Assembly: GCF_001625195.1 (NCBI RefSeq)
Contig: NC_054390.1
Location: 5,863,222 to 5,927,221, forward strand
Length of the DNA: 64,000 nt
Source: Drechmeria coniospora
Taxonomy: Eukaryota; Ascomycota; Sordariomycetes; Hypocreales; Ophiocordycipitaceae
Reading direction: 5' to 3'
Shown here: piece by piece, positions 55,170 to 64,000 of the stretch
Numbering within the stretch: the stretch's first letter is position 1
Layout: every line of letters starts with the position of its first letter
Position numbers and translations under genes: made by a program
Notes under the pieces: model-generated
The model's input: the letters and a program-made list of their open reading frames with translations, nothing else
The model's database searches: none
What the model was told of the DNA's origin: nothing

Positions 55170-58100
55170 ATGTCTTCGCCGTCGAACCGTCGACTGCGAA
55201 GTTCGCAGTCTGGCACGCCGCGCCGCTCTGCGAATCCATCAGAATCCGCCAATACTCCCCGCCAGCCGACACAACTTGCCTCAAGTCCGCTCTTCTTCCA
55301 GTCCTCGCCTGCTGCTGGAACCCAGAATGGCCAAGGAGGAGATGTGTCGTCGCCGCTGCGGCAGATGACAGGCAGCCAAGACACGGCTAGTGACGACGCA
55401 ACCCCGAGCTCACCGTTGCGGCAGATGACGAATTCCCAAACTCCCTACGATGACTCTCAAAGAACCCCGAGGGCCAACCATGGTCTTGCCGGTGGTGAGT
55501 CTCGCAATCGAAATTGGCATCGCGCGGCAGTTACTGACGAGCACAGAATCGTCACCCATCCGATACGAGCCAAGTTCAAGCCCGGGTCGCTCCCTGCGGC
55601 AACAATCCGAACTGCGGAGTGAAAGTAGCGGCCTATTCATTGGATCGCAGAGAGATCGTGTAGTTCAGAGGCGCGGAGATCTCAATTCCGACGCCTCAAG
55701 AACCCCTCGCGCTCCCCGCCGTGTCATTCTTGACGACGCTGGCCGCGTTGTGCGAGAAGGCCAAACGCCGGGGTCTGACGCTGCCTCTTACGTCAACCGA
55801 GATCCTGACACCTCAGAGGCCGACCTTCTTGGCGGCCAGGGACAGAGCCTCATTTGGGGTACAACAGTGTCTATCGACGATACTTTTGCCTCGTTCAAGG
55901 AATTTCTGCGCAACTTTACGCAAAAATATCGCATGTACCGCGATGGCTTCTCGGATGAGGACGTCGCAGCCGCACCCGATGCGGAGTCTAAACCATACTG
56001 GGAGGCCCTAGAGAATATGCTCCTGCTGGGAACGACAAGGCTTTATGTTGACATCGCAGACTTGAATCTATACCCGCCCACGCGAAAGATGTGGCACCAA
56101 ATTCAGGCGTACCCACAGGAAATTGTGCCGGTGATGGATCAATCTGTTCACGACTTGATGGTCGAGATTGCACGCAACGAAGGTATTCGAGGCCGGCAAT
56201 CGCAGAGTAGCGCTGGAAACCAAGGTGCACAACATACGCCGAGCTCGGAGCCCGTTTTCCCCAGCTCTGACCGCCTCGATGATCCCGCAACACCGCGTCC
56301 AACGCAGGAACAGCAGCCATCCCTGGAAGACCAGGTTGCTTCATCGATTTACGTCGTGAGACCTTTCGGTCTCGAAAAATCGACAAACCTGAGGGACTTG
56401 AATCCAACCGGTTAGCATCCACCTCACTGACCCGGTCTTTAGTGAATGCCAGTACTCACAAGAAACAGACATGGATCGCCTAATATGCATCAAGGGTCTG
56501 GTCATTCGAACGACGCCTGTCATCCCCGACATGAAGGATGCTTTCTTCCGCTGCAACGTCTGCAATCACTCAGTCAATGTCGGCCTCGACCGTGGCAAAA
56601 TCCGCGAGCCAACTGAGTGTCCACGCCAAATCTGCGATTCCAAGAACTCGATGCAAATTGTCCACAACAGATGCTCTTTCGAAGACAAGCAGGTCATCAA
56701 GCTGCAGGAGACCCCCGATGCTGTCCCCGCTGGCCAAACGCCCCACTCGGTCTCCGTCTGCGTCTACAATGAGCTCGTCGACTTCTGCAAGGCTGGTGAC
56801 CGTGTTGAGTTGACGGGTATATTTCGTGTCAGCCCCGTCCGTGTGAACCCTCGCCAGCGCGCTCTCAAGAGCGTGTACAAGACCTATGTCGACGTCCTGC
56901 ATGTCCAAAAAGTGGACAAGAAACGCATGGGCGTCGACACGTCGACGATTGGCGTCGAGGGCGACGAGGATGCCGAAGCCAATGACAATGAGCTGGAGGA
57001 GACGCGTGTCATCACCCCTGAGGAAGAGACCAAAATTCGGGAGACGGCAGCTCGCGATGACATCTATGATCTTCTCTCACGATCCCTCGCCCCCTCCATC
57101 TACGAAATGGACGATGTCAAAAAGGGAATTCTGCTCCAGCTTTTCGGGGGTGCCAACAAGACCTTCCAAAAAGGCGGCAGCCCAAAGTACAGAGGCGACA
57201 TCAACGTTCTGCTCTGCGGTGACCCGTCGACTTCCAAATCGCAGATGCTGTCATACGTCCACAAGATTGCGCCCCGCGGCATCTACACCAGCGGAAAGGG
57301 ATCCTCGGCTGTCGGTCTCACAGCCTACGTGACGCGCGACCCAGAGACTCGTCAACTGGTACTCGAGTCCGGTGCGTTGGTCCTGTCTGACGGCGGCGTC
57401 TGCTGCATCGACGAGTTTGACAAGATGTCCGACGCCACGCGCTCAGTCCTGCATGAAGTCATGGAACAGCAAACCGTTTCCATCGCCAAGGCCGGCATCA
57501 TCACCACGTTGAACGCGAGAAGCAGCATCCTCGCCTCGGCCAACCCGATTGGCAGTCGATACAACCCTGATCTTTCCGTGCCGCAAAATATTGATCTCCC
57601 CCCAACGTTACTCTCGCGTTTCGATCTCGTCTATCTCATTCTCGACCGCGTTGATGAGAAGGCCGACAAGCGTCTCGCTAAGCATCTTCTGTCTCTTTAC
57701 CTCGAGGACAAACCGCACTCGGCGCCGACCGACAATGACATCCTCCCTGTCGAGTTTTTGACCTCATACATCTCCTATGCCCGCTCTCGGATTCACCCTA
57801 CCATCTCCTCCGAAGCCTCTCAGGAGCTGGTCGAGTGCTACGTTGCTATGCGTGCCCTAGGCCAAGACGTCCGCTCAGCCGACAAACGCATCACAGCCAC
57901 GACGAGGCAACTCGAGAGCATGATTCGCCTGGCTGAGGCCCACGCCAAGATGCGCCTCTCGGAGACGGTCACGCGTGACGACGTGCGTGAAGCCAACCGC
58001 CTCATTCAAGCGGCGCTCAAAACAGCCGCCACGGATGCCCAAGGCAGGATTGACATGAGCCTCCTGACCGAGGGCACCAGCGCTGCCGACCGGAAGCGCC

Positions 58101-58327
58101 AAGCCGAGCTCAAGGATGCAATGCTGGCGCTGCTCGATGAGATGACGGCTGGCGGCAACACCGTCCGCTGGGGCGACGTGTCCAAACGGTTGAGTGAGGG
58201 CGCCAGTATGCCGATTGAGACGTCCGAGTTCAACGAGGTGATGCGAGCGCTTGAGGCCGAGAATGCCATCATGGTGACAGGCGAGGGAGCGAGGAGGAAC
58301 GTGAGGAGAGTAACGTCAGTGGCATAA
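55170..58327 (+). CDS. MCM4: MCM4 replicative helicase subunit
   Basis: Three exons (55170-55494, 55547-56410, 56469-58327) give 1015 residues. The N-terminal ~180 residues are a Ser/Thr/Pro-rich tail with repeated SSPLRQMT motifs, the kind of region targeted by DDK and CDK. The MCM N-domain follows, with a C4 zinc finger (CNVCNHSVNVGLDRGKIREPTECPRQIC region) and the OB fold. The AAA+ core has Walker A GDPSTSKS, Walker B CIDEFDKM, a sensor 1 in SILASANPIGSRYNPD and the arginine finger SRFDLVYLILD. A C-terminal winged helix ends the protein. It is the Mcm4 rather than another MCM because of the long regulatory tail and the NNELEETRVITPEEE linker type. Mcm2-7 is loaded at origins and unwinds DNA at forks. 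Both introns are short with GTGAGT and GTTAGC donors. Two MluI boxes upstream fit G1/S expression. Confidence 0.96.
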
Positions 58328-58753
58328 CCTGCGCACCTCTGTGCGTTTGGCGAGATTGGAGAATTAATGCTGAACTTGGTTTGGAGATTTTTTTTGGTAA
58401 GGAACTGTTGAGGCGTTTGCGAATACCGGTACTTGTTTTTTTCTGCATGTTGTGTTATCCATAGAGGAAATGGAAATCAGAGTGTGCACGCGCACAGCAC
58501 TCTTTATCCGTGCCATGCGGCTCAGACGGACAAATCAACAAACACAACTCTGTTGCATACTGGCTACAGATTGTCTTCTGGCTTTATACATCCAATATTT
58601 CAATATCCAACAAACGTATCGCTCACACCCAGCTATGTACCCGACCGAATCTCCTTTCCTTCGCCCGTGTTCAATAGTGGCCACCCCACCAGTGTTGATC
58701 TGCACAAGGTCTACTGCATATTCAAGTATAAAATGATATCCCTGAGCCATCTT
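58328..58753. other. Convergent MCM4/VTC4 3' region
   Basis: About 430 bp containing the 3' untranslated regions of two converging genes. It is A/T-richer than the flanking exons, with T runs at 58389-58396 and 58435-58442. No gene is seen. Confidence 0.55.
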
Positions 58754-61167
58754 TCACCACATCTTCCTCTCGTGGCCCTCCAACGCAAAGTTGAGTGCCA
58801 CTGCGACGAAGAGCGCGGCGCAGAGCACACTTGGACCCCACTTGTCGTAGTACCGAGTAGCTTTGCGGTTCCGGATTGACCTACTTCGGAACAGATAGAC
58901 TCCGACGGAGTAGCAAAGACTTGCGATGGCGAGCAGTGTGAAAATACCGGCTGCCCAGAACGACAGGGATGTGGGGTGGGAGCCAAAGTTCAGTAGTGTA
59001 ACCGCAATTGTCCCGATATAGATGGAATATTCCAGCTCCGAAATGTTAGTTCAAAGGAGCAGGCAGTGTCAGCACAGGTAAGACTTACCCATCCGAGAAA
59101 TGTCCTCTCTGCTGCAAAGTACACCTTGGGCTCGACTCGAACAGGGACGTAAATCTTTTTGCCCTTTGGCGCCTTAAACCTCCTCTCCTGAATGGCTCCA
59201 GAACCAAACAGCATCTGCAGGCGCGCACTACGGGGCACCTCCGTACTGCGAGAGGAAGGCACCAAGTGCTTGAGGGCGTTGACGGCATCAGCGCCAAAGG
59301 CACGGGCCTTGGTTGAGACGAGAGTCGAGAAGAAATGCCATCCGCCGATTCGTCTGGCTTCCTCCAGCTCGTAATTTTCATCGTACTCGTCATCGGAATC
59401 ATATATGGGATAGTCCTCGTTTGTCGCCTGCAGATCCACCGTCTGGCCTTCGGTATCAGTCGGAAGTGCGTGTGTCCTCGGCTGCTCATTCGATGGACTA
59501 GCGCGGACAGGTCGTATGACTTCATCATCCGAGTCCATGTCCTCTTCGTCGTCGGACGTCGTCGTCGTGCCTGGTTGACCAGGTCGGCGAATGCCGAAGT
59601 CATGCATGACAAGTTTTCGAATGTCCACGTCCATCTGGGGCATCCAGAAAGGAAGAAGGTTGATTCGATCAGGGAAAAGGCATGCCGTGCCATGAATAAA
59701 CTTCGAGAACTTGGGGACCGACTCGACCAGATGCGAGGAGATCAGCTGGCGAACCCACTCCGGCGGCTCTTGTCCCATCTGCGTCTGAAGCTTGACCTCC
59801 AAGACGGCATACGGGAACCGCACTATATCCTCGGGGGCCAACTGGGAGAAAGGGTAGTCAATACCAATATCCATCCGTCGCCAGTTGTCACCGGACCGGA
59901 TCCGACCGTCCAAATTATCCTCGCGAACCATTGTCAACTCCGTATCCAGAGAGATCCTGACGCGGGCATCTGCGGGGAGCTGAAAAGCAGTTCGATTGTA
60001 GAATGAGCGGCAGACGGGTTTGTAGCCTTTCTTGAGGATTGAGTACTGTATTTCCGCCGCCAGCCGCTGGTTCTCGTCAATGGACTTTTCGGACTTCTTG
60101 CCCTCCTTTCGTGCCTTCTCAAAGATGGCCGCCGGTAGTAGTTCTCCCTTCAAGTAAGCATTGACGTTCTTCTCCTTGAGAGCGAACCGAGCTTTCACCG
60201 ACTTTTCGCCCGTCCAGTCTTCTCGATGAGTTTTTCGCTCGACAAAAATGGTCTCCGTCTGCATGCCACCATACCAACGGAGACGGATGGCCTCGGCACC
60301 CTCGGTCTTCTTCAATCGACCCTCGTACAAGTCCCATTTCTCGGGGTTGTCGTAATAGATGGAGGTGATGGCCGAGTCCTGCTGCTCAAACTCCTTGCTC
60401 GCGTTAAACACCAGCACTGGCAAGTGCTTGAGAATGATGAGTTTCAGCTCGGTCACGTTATCCGGATGGACCCAGTACTTGGTCGTCTGGCGCACGAAGT
60501 TGGCCTGGGATCCGCCAGCGGCGCTGTCGCCCTTGACAGGATTGCCACGCGTTCGGACCAGATCGTACAGCTTGGACAGCCCGATGACAGATGCGTCGTA
60601 GTTCTCCTTATAAAAGGGCTTGGCCTTGAGCCGGGTATCAAAAGCCGGTCGTAGGTGCCAACCGGTGGCTTTCTGCATTCATCAATGGTTGGTTCAAGTC
60701 AGCTATACGCCTGGAGGAACGTCGGTTGGGAAATCACACGCGGGCAGGCTCACATCATGCTTCTTGATGATTTTGTAAAAGCCGGTGTAATTGAGCTGGA
60801 CGAACTTGGCGAGGTCGTGGACGTCGGCGATGATGTCGCTGAGGTCTTCTTCCAGCAGCATAAACTCCTCTTCGCTTGGGCCATCCTCGCCCAGGCCGCG
60901 CTCGTTGAGGCGGTTGACGACGTCCTTGACCTCGCTTTCGCTGACAGCGATGCGGCGCGAAATCTCCATGGCCTTGACCTGCTGCTTCGTGTGCACCTTT
61001 TCAAGTTCCGTCTCAAGTTTTCCGACGAAGCGAGTCTCGTCCTCCTCGGTCCATTCGCCCGTCGGTCCGGTGGCATGCTTGAGGTCGGCCTTGAGACCGT
61101 TGTAGTCAATGTAGTACCATTGATACTCGCGGATGACGCTCGACCGGAGCTGCTCGCCGAACTTCAT
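58754..61167 (-). CDS. VTC4: Vacuolar transporter chaperone 4, polyphosphate polymerase
   Basis: Three exons (61167-60754, 60672-59089, 59035-58754) give 759 residues. Residues 1-150 are an SPX domain (MKFGEQL...YYIDYNGLKADLKH, with the basic KIIKKHDKAT helix) that senses inositol pyrophosphates. The middle is the triphosphate-tunnel polymerase domain: SIYYDNPEKWDLYEGRLKK, RLRWYGG, IFVERKTHREDWTGEKSVKARFALKEKNV and a C-terminal FPYAVLEVKLQ strand. An acidic linker (TSDDEEDMDSDDEV) and the conserved KVYFAAERTFLGWLEYSIYI lead into a C-terminal DUF202 region with three membrane helices. A catalytic tunnel with intact Lys/Arg/Glu residues distinguishes Vtc4 from accessory Vtc2/3. It makes polyphosphate from ATP and passes it into the vacuole. 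The stop at 58754 follows EGHERKMW. Divergent from RMT2. Confidence 0.95.
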
Positions 61168-61925
61168 CACCACAACGCCCGGTTGGGCCTGAAACTTGGA
61201 CACCGTTGCGGCAGTCCAAGTCTCGTCGCGCTTCCTAAGGTCCTTGATGATCAGCATGGGCGCCCGTAGCAATGGTTGTCTTGTAGCTCTGAGCTGCGCA
61301 CGAGGGCCAGACCATGCGGTGCAGGATATTAGGAGGGGGTGCTCACCCGATAAGAGATTTTGAGCCGCGGCAAGATGACAGTGCAGGGCCGTCTTGCAGC
61401 AGATGTGACGATGCACGAGGCAAGGGTCAAGATACGGTCGAGATCGAACGGCCTGTATACATGGACCCCACTATTTATTCGCGAGTTGGTTGAAGGGTTG
61501 ACGAGGTACCTACCTGTAGGCGCCAATCACCACGTATTAGCATGTACTTTCTGATGCCAATTATCCCGCGAAACCCCCCCACCACGGCAACGTTCGTGCA
61601 GGAGGGGTGTTGTGGCGGGTTTCTGGCAGGTTTCTGGCAGCTTACGGAGCAAACATGGCCAAACATCCACTGTAGCGGTCCATCTGACCGCTGTAACCGT
61701 TGTCGCTGCGTCGACTCTCCGAGACTGGTCCGGATTCGGCGGCGGGGCACCACACATTGATGAAAGAAAGTGTTGAATCACGACGACTTTTTCTTCGAGG
61801 TCTGCAACTTTCAGCATCGACGGGCGCCGCGGCGGACACGACCAATTGAATATTTTCGGTTCCTCGCTGTCTTGAGAGACAACCACTCACGGATAGAGTC
61901 CTCGGAAATACGGGCTACCACCGTC
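61168..61925. promoter_or_regulatory. Divergent VTC4/RMT2 upstream region
   Basis: About 760 bp between two divergent start codons. I looked for the phosphate-response core CACGTG expected for a PHO-regulated VTC4 and found none, only CACGTA near 61530. A tandem TTTCTGGCAGG repeat lies at 61620-61641. The plus-strand frame of RMT2 stays open back to 61770, so its N-terminus could be longer. Confidence 0.45.
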
Positions 61926-63218
61926 ATGGCTCCCGCAGCGTGCAATTCGATATCATCTTGCGTCTCCCCCGACTGTCCACCAGACATCCGCGACGTCCTT
62001 GACCGTGCCTGGGACCATGACGTCGCCGGCCTGAAGAAACTTTTGGATATTCGGGGCAGAGCTAGCGTTCAGGATCCGACGACAGGCGAGACGCCCCTCC
62101 ACGCCGCGATTCGATCATGCGGGCCAGCCATCGATCAAGACGGCGCGGACGACAACTGCGTCGAGAAGGCTAGGGAGACGTTGCAAGAGCTCTTCTTTTC
62201 AGGCGCCATATGGAATGATGTCGATGCCAACAACGAGACGCCAGGATGCGTCGCCCAACGGCTGGGGTGCAGGGCGTTGTACGACATGTGCGTGGATGCA
62301 GGCGTCCGGGCGGAACTCCTCTTTGCTCTCATGGAGGGGTACGAGGAGCTTTCCTCGGATTCCGAGGCTGGGGAGGAGGCCGGAGGTGAGACTGGAGAGG
62401 AGGTATCCGACGAGCATGGGGCTTCTGGTTTGGAAAGCCAAGAGGACGCCGACGTAGTCGGTCAAGAGCACCGCAAATTTGTGCCTCCTGATGCGAAGGA
62501 GAAGCCTGTCACGAGCGAAGAGTATCTTCAATCATCACTGACATTCGAATCCGGGAAGCTACTAGACTCGGACATGAACGGCGTCATGATGGCTTGGGAA
62601 ACAGACATCATGCGCCGCTCCGTTGCCTCACTTATACCCGATGCCCAGCCCGGGAAGCGCATCCTCAACATTGGCTTCGGCATGGGCATCATCGACGGTA
62701 TGTTTGCCGACCTGAAGCCCTCGCGCCATCACATTATCGAAGCGCACCCTGCTGTGCTCGACCTTTTCACCAAGCAAGAGTCCAAGTTTGGCCCCAATTG
62801 GGAACAGAGCGCGCCCGAACAGGGCGCGTACAAGGTACACGCTGGCAGGTGGCAGGACGTTGTACCGAAACTCCTCGAGGCCGGCGAGCTCTATGATGCG
62901 ATTTACTTTGATACGTTTGGGGAGGACTATGCGCAACTGCGCAACTTTTTTACCGAGCATGTTCCCGGCCTGCTGGACCAGGAAGGGCGCTTCAGCTTCT
63001 TCAATGGGCTGGGGGCCGACAGGAGAATATGCTACGATGTCTACACCAAGGTTGTCGAGATGCATTGCGCTGACGCAGGCATGGACCTCGAGTGGGAGGA
63101 GATTGATGTCGACATGTCCAACCTGAAAGAAGGTGGAAAGGGCGAATGGGAAGGCGTTCGGCGAAGGTACTGGACGTTGGACAAATACAGGCTGCCAATA
63201 TGCACTTTCATGGGTTAG
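61926..63218 (+). CDS. RMT2: Protein arginine N5-methyltransferase
   Basis: A single exon of 430 residues. The N-terminal third has ankyrin-like repeats (DVAGLKKLLDIRGRASVQDPTTGETPLHAAI and DVDANNETPGCVAQRLG). An acidic linker (SSDSEAGEEAGGETGEEVSDE) leads to a class I SAM-dependent methyltransferase with motif I GKRILNIGFGMGIIDG, the acidic strand IIEAHPAVL and the YDAIYFDTFGEDYAQLRNFF block diagnostic of Rmt2. The family methylates the delta nitrogen of an arginine in ribosomal protein L12 and is found in fungi and plants. The chosen ATG precedes the first ankyrin unit; 52 further open codons upstream begin without an ATG. The gene converges on the hexokinase gene with about 146 bp between stop codons. 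Confidence 0.95.
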   Translation: MAPAACNSISSCVSPDCPPDIRDVLDRAWDHDVAGLKKLLDIRGRASVQDPTTGETPLHAAIRSCGPAIDQDGADDNCVEKARETLQELFFSGAIWNDVDANNETPGCVAQRLGCRALYDMCVDAGVRAELLFALMEGYEELSSDSEAGEEAGGETGEEVSDEHGASGLESQEDADVVGQEHRKFVPPDAKEKPVTSEEYLQSSLTFESGKLLDSDMNGVMMAWETDIMRRSVASLIPDAQPGKRILNIGFGMGIIDGMFADLKPSRHHIIEAHPAVLDLFTKQESKFGPNWEQSAPEQGAYKVHAGRWQDVVPKLLEAGELYDAIYFDTFGEDYAQLRNFFTEHVPGLLDQEGRFSFFNGLGADRRICYDVYTKVVEMHCADAGMDLEWEEIDVDMSNLKEGGKGEWEGVRRRYWTLDKYRLPICTFMG

Positions 63219-63364
63219 AGCAACCTCATTCTGGTGGTTCCCGTAAGAGCCAACATCAATTTTACATCATTTCGCCATATGGCTTTGGCTGCCCGCATCA
63301 TTCTTCGTCAACCCCTGTTTGGTAGGCCACTCGGCGCAATCCACGAAAGCGATGCCGCCATTCC

Positions 63365-64000
63365 TTACTTGAAATTCTCAGGATGCAGTATACCCGCCAT
63401 ATTCCCAGCCTTGACTCTCTTCAGAGTCAGCGCGGCAATGAGCGCGGCGCCGACGCCGCTACCGTCTTCCGCGGCAAGGATTTCGATGGGATCCTCTTCG
63501 TTGGTGTTGGTCCTCTCGGGCCAGTCAAGAATCTCGCGGAGGGCCTGTGCGCCTCGAGCCTTGAAGTGAGGGTACTTGTTGAAGACGGAGCCGTCAGCGC
63601 CGACGTGGCAAGACTTGTAGCCCTTCTTCTTGCAGATGGCGGCGACACCGCAGGCGGACAGACGGGCAGCACGGGTGCCAATGAGCTCAGCAAGGCGTCG
63701 AATGAGCTCCAGCTCAGGCCGCGTGCAAGAAATGCTCAATTTGGACGAGAAAAGGTCAGACGTCTCTTGGAGATTCTCAAACGGATCCCTGGCCAACATT
63801 AGCAGTGCCCCTGAGAGTGTTATAGCCATTCAGGCTTCCTTACTCCTCGATGGCGGACAGGAATGAAGAGTCCAGCGTGTACGCTTTGCGCAAATGAGAT
63901 ATGTCCTGGCCCTCGAAAATGTGCACGTCTTTGTTGTCGTGAAGGTCCACCATGACAAGCCGGAAAATCTCGCCCAGATAGAGACCGGCAATCATCTTCT
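63365..64000 (-). CDS. Hexokinase, C-terminal part (cut by window edge)
   Basis: Two exons are inside the window (64000-63844 and 63788-63365); the 5' part lies beyond the right edge. The ~193 residues seen begin in KMIAGLYLGEIFRLVMVDLH, continue with FEGQDISHLRKAYTLDSSFLSAIEEDPFENLQET and LARLSACGVAAICKKKGY-like blocks, and end with VGADGSVFNKYPHF and the C-terminal ATP-site stretch EILAAEDGSGVGAALIAALTLKR. These are the large-domain segments of fungal hexokinases; the C-terminal length favours a hexokinase over a glucokinase, though the distinction is not certain without the N-terminus. It phosphorylates glucose at C6 in the cytosol, and in fungi one isoform also signals glucose repression. 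The 55-nt intron has a GTAAGG donor and splits a glutamate codon. Confidence 0.92.

Noticed and set aside
61168..61925. A PHO-type CACGTG box for VTC4
   Set aside because: The interval has only CACGTA near 61530; no perfect core was found.

Overview
This is a 64 kb piece of a filamentous ascomycete nuclear genome. The genes have several short spliceosomal introns (mostly 45-100 nt) with GTRNGT donors, CTRAC-like branch sites and YAG acceptors. The proteins are fungal orthologues (Zn2Cys6 factor, Kre9/Knh1-like GPI protein, VTC4, PMR1, RMT2). Protein style suggests Sordariomycetes, probably Hypocreales; that placement is inference, because no rRNA or other marker gene is present. I found no tRNA, rRNA, CRISPR, prophage or intact transposon.

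The left ~37 kb is gene-poor. In order it holds a DUF3605 (N-acetylglucosamine-induced type) protein (-), UTP-glucose-1-phosphate uridylyltransferase UGP1 (+), a secreted GPI-anchored Kre9/Knh1-like protein (+), a Zn2Cys6 transcription factor (-), a patatin-like protein whose catalytic residues look lost (-), the PAF-complex subunit LEO1 (-), the kinase activator MOB2 (+), a COX20-like pseudogene (+), a bZIP factor with a predicted membrane segment (+) and a Sel1-repeat protein (-). The genes are separated by 1-5 kb of DNA rich in short GTAC-centred palindromes, above all variants of GTACTCCGTAC and TACGGAGTA. A diverged ~160 bp direct repeat lies at 25.97-26.45 kb.

The right ~27 kb is dense and almost wholly core eukaryotic machinery. 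It holds a Red5/ZC3H3-like CCCH protein (-), THO-complex subunit Tho7 (+), tubulin cofactor A (-), cohesin RAD21 (-), the Golgi Ca/Mn ATPase PMR1 (+), COG4 (+), SUA5 (+), coatomer zeta RET3 (-), MCM4 (+), polyphosphate polymerase VTC4 (-), ribosomal-protein arginine methyltransferase RMT2 (+) and the 3' part of a hexokinase (-, cut by the window edge).

There is no biosynthetic cluster or operon-like unit. Loose themes are secretory-pathway function (PMR1, COG4, RET3), chromosome replication and cohesion (MCM4, RAD21) and transcription/RNA handling (LEO1, Tho7, Red5-like). Several pairs are divergent with short shared promoters (Red5-like/Tho7, RET3/MCM4, VTC4/RMT2) or convergent with gaps of about 150-200 bp (Tho7/TBCA, SUA5/RET3, RMT2/hexokinase). 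Points most worth a second look are two GC-AG introns, an alternative in-frame start inside the long UGP1 intron, the serine-less patatin, the COX20 pseudogene, two MluI boxes before MCM4, and the GTAC palindrome islands. Exon coordinates were worked out by hand and checked for phase.
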